Assembly: GCA_003576695.1 (NCBI GenBank) | Contig: QOZQ01000013.1 | Location: 118,593-182,592 of the forward strand | Direction of reading: 5' to 3' | Source: Taklimakanibacter lacteus | GTDB taxonomy: Bacteria > Pseudomonadota > Alphaproteobacteria > Rhizobiales > Aestuariivirgaceae | DNA length: 64,000 bases | Translations under genes and position numbers: made by a program | Notes under the pieces: model-generated | The model's input: only the letters and a program-made list of their open reading frames with translations | Database searches by the model: none | Told to the model about the DNA's origin: nothing | Part shown: positions 27,062 to 35,181 of the stretch, in pieces | Layout: each line of letters begins with the position of its first letter | Position numbering within the stretch: the first letter of the stretch is position 1

Positions 27062-27565
27062 GTGCCACTCCACTATCAGGGCAAGCTCTATCGCGCGTTC
27101 AATCCAATCTACGCGCGCGAACCGCTGTCGGGTCGTGGTGCTGAACTCTATGGTGGCCGGTTCAATCCCAAAGGCGTCGCAGCTCTCTATACTTCATTAT
27201 CGGTCATGACCGCGTTGCGCGAAGCCAACCAGGTGGGAAACCTGCAGCCGACCACCCTCGTCTCTTATGATGCCGATATCGAGCATGTGTTTGACAGTCG
27301 GGACGACGCGGCGCTTGCCGCCGAAGGCATGGATGCCGCTGCACTTGCAGACACCTCATGGCGCGACCAGGTGAAAGCAACCGGAGAGGCCCGCACGCAA
27401 ACTTTCGCCCGGCGATTGATCGCTCGAGGCTTTCATGGCCTCCTGGTGAAAAGCTTCGCGCCGGGCTCGACCAGCCACGACCTCAATCTCGTGCTCTGGG
27501 CATGGGGGACCGCGGCACCATCGCGAGTCACGTTGATCGACGACGAGAAACGACTGTCCAGTTAG
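27062..27565 (+). CDS. RES-domain toxin (NAD-degrading or ADP-ribosylating type)
   Basis: 167 residues of the RES family, starting with GTG three bases after the antitoxin stop. The conserved RES residues are visible: Arg11 in KLYRAF, GGRFNPKGVAALY (Tyr43) and ALREAN (Glu54), and a later Ser-rich KSFAPGSTSHDLN segment. Characterised members degrade NAD+ (MbcT) or ADP-ribosylate host enzymes (ParT). The N-terminal half looks intact, so an active toxin is likely. Which of the two reactions applies cannot be read from the sequence. Confidence 0.92.
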   Translation: MPLHYQGKLYRAFNPIYAREPLSGRGAELYGGRFNPKGVAALYTSLSVMTALREANQVGNLQPTTLVSYDADIEHVFDSRDDAALAAEGMDAAALADTSWRDQVKATGEARTQTFARRLIARGFHGLLVKSFAPGSTSHDLNLVLWAWGTAAPSRVTLIDDEKRLSS

Positions 27566-27757
27566 CAGCCGATGGCGACACCGACATTACGCAGATCGGC
27601 GCCAAGTCGGCTTATTCGGGTCCTTTAGGCGATCGACCACTTCCTCCAAGAACGATGGCTTATAGGCGACGATCGCCCCGAGCAAACAGCAAGACAAATG
27701 ACCGCCATGTGGGGGATCATTTTCCAGAGTACGTCTTCCATCCGGGCTTAGCCTTCC

Positions 27758-29539
27758 TCACTCAACTTGCGGCGCCGTAACAGCGACGCCGGCACTGCGC
27801 AACCCGTCCACCAGGCGGTCGACGAGAGCGGTGTCCTTGTAAGGCAAGGTCCGCCGCAAGTGGTCGATCGAGAAACTGGGATTGACCTCGAGCGTCTGCT
27901 GCCAGGCGTGGCGGGCTTCTTCCGGGCGCCCGGTGAGGCCATAGAGGCAGGCCAGGTAGAAACGCGACATGTCGGAGCGCGGCATCAGCGCCAGGCGCCG
28001 CTTGAAGGCGATCTCGGCCTCATCGTAGCGGCCAAGCGCGAGCAGAGCGCGGCCGAGGAAATGCAGCGACATGTCGAATTGCGGATCGAGGCGGCAGGCC
28101 CGCGTGAAGAGCGCAGCCGCATCTTCGTGCCGGCCCTGGTAATCCCTGATATTGCCGAGGCAGGTATGGGCATCGGCCAGATTGGGTGCCAGCGCCAGCG
28201 CCCGCTCCGCCGCCTGCTCCGCCTCATCCAGCCGGCGCATCCAGCTGAGGACGATGGCGAGCGAAATATGGCCTTGCGGCTCGGTGTCGTCCGTTTCGAT
28301 CGCCTTGCGCGCCAGCTGCAAGGCCCGTGTCAGGTTTTCATCCGTCGCGTTGTTCCACTGATTGGCATATTCGGCGAAGGTGATGATCGAGAGCCGCGCA
28401 TAGGCGGCCGCCAATCCCGGATCGATCTCAAGCGCCCGCTCCAGCATCCGGCGGGCTTCCATGGCCGCCTCGGGCCGCAGCTGCAAAAGCGTCTGCCGGG
28501 CGCGGACGATGAGATCATAGGCCTGCGGGTCGACCTTGCCGCGGTGCTCGCGCCGCGCTTCCTCGCCGGCGGTGAGCTTCACCTTGAGGGCATCGACGAT
28601 CGTGCGGGTTACTTCATCCTGGACCGAGAAGACATCCGCCATGTCGCGGTCATAGCGCTCGGCCCAGAGATGGCCGCCGGTCGCGCCGTCGATCATCTGG
28701 GCCGTGATGCGGACCCGGCTGGCGACCCGGCGCACGCTGCCCTCGAGCACATAGCGGACACCGAGCTCACGGCTCACCTTGCGGATGTCGGGCGCCTGGC
28801 CCTTATAGGCGAAGGAGGAATTGCGGGCGATGACGAAGAGGCCCGAGACCTTGGACAGGTCGGTGATGATGTCCTCGGTGATCCCGTCGGCAAAATAGCC
28901 CTGCTCGGAATCTCCCGACATGTTGTCGAAGGGCAGCACCGCGATCGACGGCCGGCCCGTCGGCGGCTGCGGCGCGCCGCCCGTCGCATCCAGAGCTGAA
29001 GGCGCGGCGCCATCCGGCGCCCATGTCCAGATGTGAAGTGGGCGCTCGATGTTCTTGACCTCGTGTCGGCCAGCGTCGCGGAAATCGATGCTGAGCCGGC
29101 CCTGCACATGCTCATGCACGGCGTTCGAGATCGCGACACCCCCCGGAACGGCAAGCCCCTCTATGCGGGACGCCACATTGACGCCGGCGCCATAGAGATC
29201 GCCGCCATCGACCATGACATCGCCCATATTGATGCCGATGCGCAGCACGATGCGCCGTTCCGCCGAGGCCTCCTCATTGGCAGCGGCCAGGGCTTTCTGC
29301 ATCTCCACCGCGCATTCGACGGCGGCGACGGCGCTGCCGAACTCGACCAGCATGCCATCGCCGATTCGCTTGAAGATGCGGCCCTGATGGCTGGCGACGA
29401 GCGGCTCGACGACATCGGCCCAGCGCGCCTGCACGTCAGTCAGCGTCGCGGTTTCATCCTGCTCCATCAGTCGGCTATAGCCGACCACATCAGCGGCCAG
29501 AATGGCGGCAAGGCGGCGCTGGATGGGGGCTTTGGACAT
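27758..29539 (-). CDS. Class III adenylate/guanylate cyclase with TPR domain
   Basis: 593 residues. Residues 1-180 are a class III cyclase domain with both metal aspartates (Asp17 in AADVVGYSRLM, Asp61 in RIGDGMLVEF) and GDLYGAGVNVASRIEG. A TolB-like/FlgO-type segment follows (about 200-330, with IAVLPFDNMSGD and DGITEDIITDLSK), then TPR repeats to about residue 560. This arrangement is common in rhizobia, which have many cyclases. It makes cAMP or possibly cGMP, in the cytoplasm since no membrane segment is seen. The start at 29539 (MSKAPIQRRL) is preferred; an upstream in-frame ATG at 29599 is possible. Confidence 0.92.
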   Translation of the reverse strand: MSKAPIQRRLAAILAADVVGYSRLMEQDETATLTDVQARWADVVEPLVASHQGRIFKRIGDGMLVEFGSAVAAVECAVEMQKALAAANEEASAERRIVLRIGINMGDVMVDGGDLYGAGVNVASRIEGLAVPGGVAISNAVHEHVQGRLSIDFRDAGRHEVKNIERPLHIWTWAPDGAAPSALDATGGAPQPPTGRPSIAVLPFDNMSGDSEQGYFADGITEDIITDLSKVSGLFVIARNSSFAYKGQAPDIRKVSRELGVRYVLEGSVRRVASRVRITAQMIDGATGGHLWAERYDRDMADVFSVQDEVTRTIVDALKVKLTAGEEARREHRGKVDPQAYDLIVRARQTLLQLRPEAAMEARRMLERALEIDPGLAAAYARLSIITFAEYANQWNNATDENLTRALQLARKAIETDDTEPQGHISLAIVLSWMRRLDEAEQAAERALALAPNLADAHTCLGNIRDYQGRHEDAAALFTRACRLDPQFDMSLHFLGRALLALGRYDEAEIAFKRRLALMPRSDMSRFYLACLYGLTGRPEEARHAWQQTLEVNPSFSIDHLRRTLPYKDTALVDRLVDGLRSAGVAVTAPQVE

Positions 29540-29697
29540 AAATGCGAGTGCTTCCTGGCAAGTGCCAAGCATATAGTGATGCACCGCCTCCAAGTCCATT
29601 CGGCTCTCCGGCGCGGCATCCGGCGAAGCGGATCACTTTGCCGGAAAGCTTACGCCGCCGTCGGGACGGAGCGTGTCAGCAATCCAAGGTAAGCGCG

Positions 29698-30048
29698 TCA
29701 GTGACGTCTTTTCAGCAACCCTTGCAGGCTGCTCGTGAAGCCCTGCGGGCTGGTATAGCCGGCGAAGCGGCCGATTTCCCGTCCGTTTTCGACCAGGATG
29801 AAGACGGGCGTATAGGACGGCCGGCTCACCCGCTTGAGATCAGCAGGCCAGCGGCCGAGGATGTTCACCCGCCGCAACGGAACCTTCCTGCCGACCGCGC
29901 TCGATCCATAGGCCCAGATCATTTGCCGGTTGAAGACCTTGCAGTAGCCGCAATCCTTCCACTCGACATAAACGAGCTGCGCGGCGGAGGCGGCCGGCAC
30001 ATAAAGGACGGTGAGCGCTATCGACAGCGCGGCAAGGAGCCTAGTCAC
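29698..30048 (-). CDS. Thioredoxin-like periplasmic protein
   Basis: 116 residues with a signal peptide (MTRLLAALSIALTVLYVP ... SAA) and a thioredoxin-fold core containing DCGYCKVFNRQ, a CxxC redox centre, and a cis-Pro region (RPSYTPVFILVENGREIGRF). Start is GTG at 30048. It is shorter than DsbA and resembles SoxW/thiol-disulphide reductases that reduce a specific partner. No partner is adjacent. Confidence 0.85.
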   Translation of the reverse strand: MTRLLAALSIALTVLYVPAASAAQLVYVEWKDCGYCKVFNRQMIWAYGSSAVGRKVPLRRVNILGRWPADLKRVSRPSYTPVFILVENGREIGRFAGYTSPQGFTSSLQGLLKRRH

Positions 30049-30212
30049 GGCAGAGATCCCCCTCGAATGGCAGGACTCCGCTTAAGCGAAAGAACTTAAC
30101 CGAGGCGAGTCGAAATCTGTCGAATTGAATCATTCGGCGGACTTCCGGATGAGCAACCGGCCCGGGCCAGAACAGAACGGCGAGATCGACGAGTGAGCTG
30201 AACCAACGAACA

Positions 30213-30425
30213 TCAATGGTTGTTGGTTGGGTGCGCTACGGATTTGCGCAGTCTCGCATTCTTGCGTTCCTCGCGAGCGCTGACAATTGGCTGAATACGC
30301 TCTCTCAGATCGTCCAAAGCAGCGAGCTTCTCGGCAAATGTCGCAGTTGCCCGTCGCTGACGCCACAGGGCCTTTTGGGCGAAGATCAGCGAATTATCTG
30401 GATATTGTCTCTTCCGGTCTTTCAT
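30213..30425 (-). CDS. Small basic protein downstream of nucleotidyltransferase
   Basis: 70 residues, strongly basic and predicted helical (FAEKLAALDDLRERIQPIV). Its ATG overlaps the stop of the nucleotidyltransferase gene by four bases (ATGA), so the two are co-translated. It has no recognisable domain. The pairing suggests a toxin-antitoxin-like or accessory role (inference). Base composition of both genes is lower in GC than the flanking core genes by eye, which suits acquired DNA. Confidence 0.7.
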   Translation of the reverse strand: MKDRKRQYPDNSLIFAQKALWRQRRATATFAEKLAALDDLRERIQPIVSAREERKNARLRKSVAHPTNNH

Positions 30426-30988
30426 CGTTCAGTCGCCAAAGGATCTTTAATTGACGCCTTGAGGCAGAATTCGCTCCAAGCCGATAACAAATTATGTCTC
30501 TTAAGAACCCCTTTCAAGCGCTCAAAGTCGATCGCATCTTGTTCCAAAAACGCCTGAACCCTTGCCAAATCCTTGAATCTACCAACTTTTATGGCATTTG
30601 CGACGAGGTGTTCGGCACTTAGGCACCGAGCCATAATCGGGGTGGCGCCCGATTTGGCAATGTTGACTTCTTCGGCTTGCTCCAGCGCCTCCTCGTCCAG
30701 GGGCGAAGCCACCGGCAGGAACTGAACGGGCCACTCCTCGATCATATACCCGAGGCCTGTTCGTTCGGTGTATCCCATCTGGGCAAGCGCGCCGTCTATT
30801 GGAGTCAGCAACAATAAGCCCGACACGCGTTTCTCGAAGCCATCTATCGAGATGAGAATATCCAGGTCTTCAGTCAGGGTGGGTTGAATATAGTTCAGCG
30901 CCGCCACGGCTCCGGTGATGGCATAGTTGCCAATTGCCTGCCTCTCGGCGAGCTTCATAACCACCCCGATGGCTCGCTGCAGAGTCAT
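30422..30988 (-). CDS. AbiEii/MNT-like nucleotidyltransferase
   Basis: About 188 residues. The N-terminus carries an N-terminal nucleotidyltransferase pattern: NYAITGAVAALNYIQP then TEDLDILI, with the catalytic acidic DxD-type residues at TEDLD. Later segments (LTPIDGALAQMGY; PIMARCLSAEHLVANAI) match the AbiEii/AbiGii-type nucleotidyltransferase proteins, which transfer NMPs to tRNA or other targets in type IV toxin-antitoxin systems. The start is uncertain: ATG 30988 is used, with TTG three codons upstream. The coupled small gene downstream may be its partner. Confidence 0.8.
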   Translation of the reverse strand: MTLQRAIGVVMKLAERQAIGNYAITGAVAALNYIQPTLTEDLDILISIDGFEKRVSGLLLLTPIDGALAQMGYTERTGLGYMIEEWPVQFLPVASPLDEEALEQAEEVNIAKSGATPIMARCLSAEHLVANAIKVGRFKDLARVQAFLEQDAIDFERLKGVLKRHNLLSAWSEFCLKASIKDPLATER

Positions 30989-31136
30989 TGGCCGCAACAG
31001 TGTTTGAGCCGACTAATCATGGCCTATCCATCAAGATTCGACCATTGTTTGGATATGTCTTGGCCGTCACGGGCAAATGATCGGCCATCGAGCGCCCGGC
31101 CATGATCGTCAATCTCGGGGTATCCCCCAAAATGCC

Positions 31137-31631
31137 TCAGAACGGCACCTCATCGTCGAGATCGCGCGCGAAGTTCTGCTGCGGCCGGCCACCGCCGCCG
31201 CTGCGCGGGCGGTCCATCGGGCTCGACTGGCCGAAGCTGTCGCCGCCGCCATTGGCGAAGCCGCTGTCACCGCCGCCGCCGCGCGCATCGAGCATGGTGA
31301 GCTCGCCGCGATATTGCTGCAGCACCACTTCGGTCGAATATTTCTCGACCCCGTCCTTGTCGGTGTATTTGCGCGTCTGCAGCTGGCCCTCGAGATAGAC
31401 CTTCGCACCCTTCTTCAGATACTGCTCGGCGATCTTCGCCAGGTTCTCGTTGAAGATGACGACGCGGTGCCACTCGGTGCGCTCCCTGCGCTCGCCGGTC
31501 TGCTTGTCTTTCCAGTTCTCCGATGTGGCGATGCTCAGATTGACGATCGCGCGCCCATCCTGCGTATGGCGCACTTCCGGATCCTTGCCGAGATTCCCCA
31601 CCAGAATGACTTTGTTCACCGATCCGGCCAT
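31137..31631 (-). CDS. ssb: Single-stranded DNA-binding protein
   Basis: 164-residue SSB with an N-terminal OB fold (MAGSVNKVILVGNLGKDPEV, then WHRVVIFNENLAKIAEQYL), a Gly/Ser-rich linker, and the C-terminal acidic tip DLDDEVPF that binds partner proteins. The start at 31631 has GGAGA upstream; the in-frame upstream extension is non-coding. A LexA-type box lies 101 bases upstream, so DNA-damage control is likely. Confidence 0.97.
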   Translation of the reverse strand: MAGSVNKVILVGNLGKDPEVRHTQDGRAIVNLSIATSENWKDKQTGERRERTEWHRVVIFNENLAKIAEQYLKKGAKVYLEGQLQTRKYTDKDGVEKYSTEVVLQQYRGELTMLDARGGGGDSGFANGGGDSFGQSSPMDRPRSGGGGRPQQNFARDLDDEVPF

Positions 31632-31731
31632 ATCCGCTCTCCTTGCTTTCCGGGCACTAAACTCAGATGTGGTGAATCCACCAAACCTGTCTTCCGATCC
31701 ACTGCGGATCGACTTTATCCACGGCAATTAT

Positions 31732-31746
31732 GTTCTCTTTCTGTTC
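31732..31746 (-). promoter_or_regulatory. LexA (SOS) box in front of ssb
   Basis: On the plus strand the sequence is GTTC-TCTTTCT-GTTC, an exact match to the alphaproteobacterial LexA direct repeat GTTC-N7-GTTC. It sits 101 bases upstream of the ssb start and 49 bases before the ridA-like gene. SOS control of ssb is known in rhizobia. Confidence 0.8.
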
Positions 31747-31794
31747 CGGGCGCAAGAGGATATATGAGGGCGCTCTCCCCAAAACGAGGTTCCC

Positions 31795-32187
31795 ATGCTG
31801 AAGCAGATCGAAACCGATTTGGCCCCGAAGCCCTTCTCCAACTATGCGCAAGCCGTCGAGATCGCGCCCGGCGCCCGCTATATGTTCGTCGCCGGGCAAG
31901 TGGGCGCCGACACCTCGGGCAATATCCCGGAAAGCCCCGAAGCGCAGCACCGCCTCGCCTGGGGCAATGTGCTGGCCATCCTCAAGGCCGCCGGTATGGA
32001 TCACCGCAATATCGTGGATGCGCGCGTCTTCATCACCGACCGCTCGCAGATCGGCCTCTATCGGCAGGTGCGCGACGAGGTCCTGAAGGGCCACCGGGCA
32101 GCGGCGACACTTCTGGTTGTGGCCGGCCTCGCCGACCCCCGGCTGGTGGTGGAGGTCACCGTAATAGCAGCGGCCCCGGGGCGTTAA
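31795..32187 (+). CDS. RidA/YjgF-family protein
   Basis: 130 residues of the Rid family, enamine/imine deaminases that protect PLP enzymes. The family segments are AVEIAPGARYMFVAGQVG and NIVDARVFITDRSQIGLYRQ, and VVEVTVIAA at the C-terminus. The Arg expected to bind the substrate carboxylate is in NIVDARVFITD. The gene is divergent from ssb and shares its upstream region. Subgroup (RidA proper or Rid1-7) is not resolved here. Confidence 0.88.
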   Translation: MLKQIETDLAPKPFSNYAQAVEIAPGARYMFVAGQVGADTSGNIPESPEAQHRLAWGNVLAILKAAGMDHRNIVDARVFITDRSQIGLYRQVRDEVLKGHRAAATLLVVAGLADPRLVVEVTVIAAAPGR

Positions 32188-32215
32188 GCCACGGAGCCGC
32201 AACACTTTTTATTGC

Positions 32216-32259
32216 GCGCGATCGGACGGAAAACCGGTATCCACTTTTCCTGATCGCGC
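32216..32259. repeat. Palindromic element with GCGCGATC/GATCGCGC arms
   Basis: Arms GCGCGATC (32216-32223) and GATCGCGC (32252-32259) enclose GGACGGAAAACCGGTATCCACTTTTCCT. The inner part pairs partly (GGAAAA with TTTTCC). This ACCGGTATCCACTTTTCC core resembles short dispersed palindromes of rhizobial genomes as far as I recall. It lies between the RidA gene and the next small gene. Confidence 0.7.
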
Positions 32260-32278
32260 TTGTCAGAAGTCTGAAGGG

Positions 32279-32422
32279 TCAGCCGCGAACGAAGGGCTTG
32301 AACAGGGAGAAGCTCTTCGGCTCGGCGCCGTTCTTCGCAGTTGCAACATGACTCTGGCGGGACTGGTCCTGCATCATAGCCGCATTGTAAACATTTGAAT
32401 ATGCTTCAAAAATCCAGTTCAT
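32279..32422 (-). CDS. Small 47-residue protein, unknown function
   Basis: Starts MNWIFEAYSNVYNAAMMQDQ and ends FSLFKPFVRG. It has a very good ribosome-binding site (AAGGAGA, eight bases upstream), a length too short for most gene callers and a codon use like its neighbours. It is divergent from the LysR gene, with 121 bases between. The pattern of a small gene divergent from a LysR regulator suggests it may be the regulator's target (inference). Confidence 0.7.
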   Translation of the reverse strand: MNWIFEAYSNVYNAAMMQDQSRQSHVATAKNGAEPKSFSLFKPFVRG

Positions 32423-32543
32423 GATCAATCTCCTTCTTTCTTCTCGGGCATCTCTTGGGGTGATTGGAAGATAGTCAATTCGCGCTTGCACCACAAACGG
32501 CATTATCCTACGCTGCCTGTAAGGAAAACTTACAGGACACCCC

Positions 32544-33476
32544 ATGGCCCGGCGCCTGCCTTCCCTGAATGCGCTCCGAGCCTTCGAGGCCGCCGCCCGG
32601 CATGAGAGCTTCACCGACGCGGCCGCGGAGCTGTTCGTCACCCATGCCGCGGTGAGCCGCCATATCCGCGAATTGGAGGAATGGCTGGGCACCGAGCTCT
32701 TCACCCGCACCGGCCGCGGCGTCGACCTGACCGATGCCGGCCGCCGCTTCGGCAACCGCCTGACGCCCCTCTTCGACAATATGGCGGAAGCGACGCTGGA
32801 GGCGGCGGCCCAGGGCGCCGTGCGCAACCTCAATGTCTCGGTCGAGCCCGCCTTTGCCTCACGCTGGCTCGTGCCCCGCCTCGGCCGCTTCAACGAGCTG
32901 CATCCCGATATCGAGCTCAGTATCGATCCCGACAACCGCCTTGTCGATTTCCGCTCCGACAAGGCCGATCTCGGCATCCGCTATGGCCAGGGCCGCTGGA
33001 GCGATGTCGAGATCCAGAAGCTCATCTCGGATGTCGATATCTTTCCGGTCTGCAGCCCCGGCCTGATCAAGGATGCGGGGCCGCTCACCCCCGCCGATCT
33101 CGCCGATTACAATCTGCTGCATGAGAGCCGCAAGCAGTACTGGACCGACTGGCTGCAGTCGGCCGGCATCAAGGGCGTGGAGGACTGGCGCGGCACCGTG
33201 TTCCAGGGGCACCTTGCCATCGAAGCCGCCGAAGCCGGCCAGGGCTTCGCCCTCGGCGACATGATCCTGTGCACCGACTCGCTGCTCAATGGCCGCCTCA
33301 TGCGCCCCTTCCCACTCGACATGCGCGATCATGGCGGCTACTTCATCGTGCGCGCCAAGGGTTCGAAGGAGTCGGCTCCCGCACGCGCCTTCCGCGAATG
33401 GCTGCAGGCCGAGATGGCCGAGACGCAGCGGAAGTTCGCCGGCATCAAGAGCGCCTCCACGAAGAAACAGGCTTAA
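32544..33476 (+). CDS. LysR-type regulator of the GcvA group
   Basis: 310 residues with an N-terminal helix-turn-helix (LPSLNALRAFEAAARHESFT, AAVSRHIRELEEWLG) followed by a periplasmic-binding-like effector domain. GcvA group members control glycine cleavage, beta-lactamase or amino-acid genes. The start has AGGACA upstream. It ends five bases before the YkgJ-type gene, which points to one transcript. Likely target is its own divergent neighbour at 32279-32422 or the operon downstream. Confidence 0.9.
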   Translation: MARRLPSLNALRAFEAAARHESFTDAAAELFVTHAAVSRHIRELEEWLGTELFTRTGRGVDLTDAGRRFGNRLTPLFDNMAEATLEAAAQGAVRNLNVSVEPAFASRWLVPRLGRFNELHPDIELSIDPDNRLVDFRSDKADLGIRYGQGRWSDVEIQKLISDVDIFPVCSPGLIKDAGPLTPADLADYNLLHESRKQYWTDWLQSAGIKGVEDWRGTVFQGHLAIEAAEAGQGFALGDMILCTDSLLNGRLMRPFPLDMRDHGGYFIVRAKGSKESAPARAFREWLQAEMAETQRKFAGIKSASTKKQA

Positions 33477-33481
33477 GGATA

Positions 33482-33859
33482 ATGCCCAGAAAGAAATATG
33501 ACTGCCTCAAATGCCCCGGCTATTGCTGCTCCTATCCGGTCATCGAGGTGAAGGACCGCGATGCGGCGAGGATCGCCAAGCATTTCGACATGCCGCTCGC
33601 CAAGGCGGAGAAGAAGTTCTTCAAGTCCTCGCACGGCTACAGCCGGGTGATGCGCCGCAAGAAGGACAAATATTACGGCCGCATCTGCCAGTTCTTCGAC
33701 ACCGAGGAGCGCCGCTGCACCATCTATCAGGCAAGGCCCTGGGCCTGCCGCGATTTTCCCGGCAAGGACAATTGCGGCTATTGGGACTTCCTCGCCTTCG
33801 AGCGCAATGCCCAGGAAGACGAGACTTACGTCTCGACCACCTATCACATCGAAAGATGA
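33482..33859 (+). CDS. YkgJ-family cysteine-cluster protein
   Basis: 125 residues with the zinc/iron-chelating cysteine pattern: CLKCPGYCCSYP at the N-terminus, then ICQFFDTEERRCTIYQARPWACRDFP. The four- to six-cysteine set probably binds Zn or Fe-S. Such proteins are often found with metal-linked enzymes. Its ATG lies five bases after the LysR gene and its stop overlaps the HisD-family start by four bases (ATGA), so the three genes look like one operon. Confidence 0.88.
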   Translation: MPRKKYDCLKCPGYCCSYPVIEVKDRDAARIAKHFDMPLAKAEKKFFKSSHGYSRVMRRKKDKYYGRICQFFDTEERRCTIYQARPWACRDFPGKDNCGYWDFLAFERNAQEDETYVSTTYHIER

Positions 33860-35181
33860 GCGCCGCCCTCAATGTCGTGAGGCTTGAGCGCCTGTCGCCT
33901 GACGAGCGGCGGCGCTGCCTCACCCGAACCGAGAGCGATCTCGGGCCTTATCTCGAAAAGGTGGTTCCGATCATCGCCGCGGTCGCCGAGGAAGGCGATG
34001 AGGCCGTTGCCCGCTTCACCCGCCAGTTCGACAAGGCGCCGGTCACGGCCGACCGGCTCGCCGCCACGCCGGAAGATTTCATCCGTGCACGGAAGGCCCT
34101 GGCGCCCGAGGTCGCCGAGGCCATCGCTTTTGCCGCCGCGAATATCACGAAATTCCACCAGGACCAGAAGCCCGAGGAGATGTGGCTGCACGAGATCAGC
34201 CCCGGCGCCTTTGCCGGCGACCGCATCAGCGCCATTCCGTCCGTCGCCTGCTATGTGCCGCGCGGCAAGGGCTCTTTCCCGAGCTCGGTGATGATGACCT
34301 GCATCCCGGCCAAGGTGGCGGGCGTCGAGAAGATCGCGGTCGTCACCCCGCCGAGCCCCGATGGCAATATCGACGATGCCACGCTGGTCGCAGCCGAGGC
34401 GGCGGGCGTCACGCACGTCTATAAATGCGGCGGCGCCCAGGCCGTGGCCGCCGTGGCCCATGGCACGGCGACCATCCCCAGATGCGCCAAGATCGTCGGT
34501 CCCGGCAGCCCGTGGGTGGTGGCGGCCAAGCGGCTCGTCGCCGATCTCATCGATACCGGGACGCCGGCGGGTCCGAGCGAGGCCATCATCTTCGCCGACG
34601 GCACCGTCGATGGCCGGCTCTGCGCTCTCGATCTCCTGATCGAGGCCGAGCATGGCGCCGATTCCTCCGCCTGGCTGGTGACCGCGGACCCCGAGGTGGC
34701 CGATGCGGCGGCGAAGGCCCTGCCCCAGTTCTTCAAGGAGATGAGCCCTGAACGGGTCGCCTATGCCGAAGCGGTGCTGAAAGGCCCGCAAGGCGGCATC
34801 ATGCTGTGCCCCGATGCAAAGAGCGCCATCGCCTTCATCAACGACTATGCGCCCGAGCATCTGCAGATCATGAGCCGCGAGCCCATGGCCTGGCTCGGCT
34901 CGTTCAAGCATGCGGGCGAGATCCTGCTCGGCGAATACACGCCCTCGACCCTCGGCAATTTCGTGCTCGGTCCCAATCACGTGCTGCCGACCGGCGGCTG
35001 GGCGAAGACGGCCTCGGCACTCTCGGTCTTCGATTTCATGAAGCGCACCTCGATCGGCCATGTGACGCGCATGGGCTATGACGCGCTGGCGCGCCAGGCC
35101 CGCATCATCGCCAGATATGAAGGCTTCGATGCGCATGCCAATGCGGTGTCGGAGCTGCGCAGGAAGTTCCTCAAGAATTAG
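33856..35181 (+). CDS. Histidinol dehydrogenase-family protein
   Basis: 441 residues related to HisD. The core YAPEHLQIMSREPMAWLG, GPSEAIIFADG and GEYTPSTLGNFVLGPNHVLPTGG is clear; HisD oxidises L-histidinol to histidine and its relatives include HpsN, which oxidises sulphopropanediol. It is not near any his genes, and its operon partners (LysR, YkgJ-type) are not typical of histidine synthesis, so a biosynthetic or catabolic paralogue role is open. The family call is firm, the substrate is not. Its stop is overlapped by the AraC-type gene on the other strand. Confidence 0.85.
   Translation: MSAALNVVRLERLSPDERRRCLTRTESDLGPYLEKVVPIIAAVAEEGDEAVARFTRQFDKAPVTADRLAATPEDFIRARKALAPEVAEAIAFAAANITKFHQDQKPEEMWLHEISPGAFAGDRISAIPSVACYVPRGKGSFPSSVMMTCIPAKVAGVEKIAVVTPPSPDGNIDDATLVAAEAAGVTHVYKCGGAQAVAAVAHGTATIPRCAKIVGPGSPWVVAAKRLVADLIDTGTPAGPSEAIIFADGTVDGRLCALDLLIEAEHGADSSAWLVTADPEVADAAAKALPQFFKEMSPERVAYAEAVLKGPQGGIMLCPDAKSAIAFINDYAPEHLQIMSREPMAWLGSFKHAGEILLGEYTPSTLGNFVLGPNHVLPTGGWAKTASALSVFDFMKRTSIGHVTRMGYDALARQARIIARYEGFDAHANAVSELRRKFLKN

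Noticed and set aside
27566..27757. Possible extra gene between the RES toxin and the cyclase gene
   Set aside because: No frame with a start, ribosome-binding site and coding-like composition was seen.
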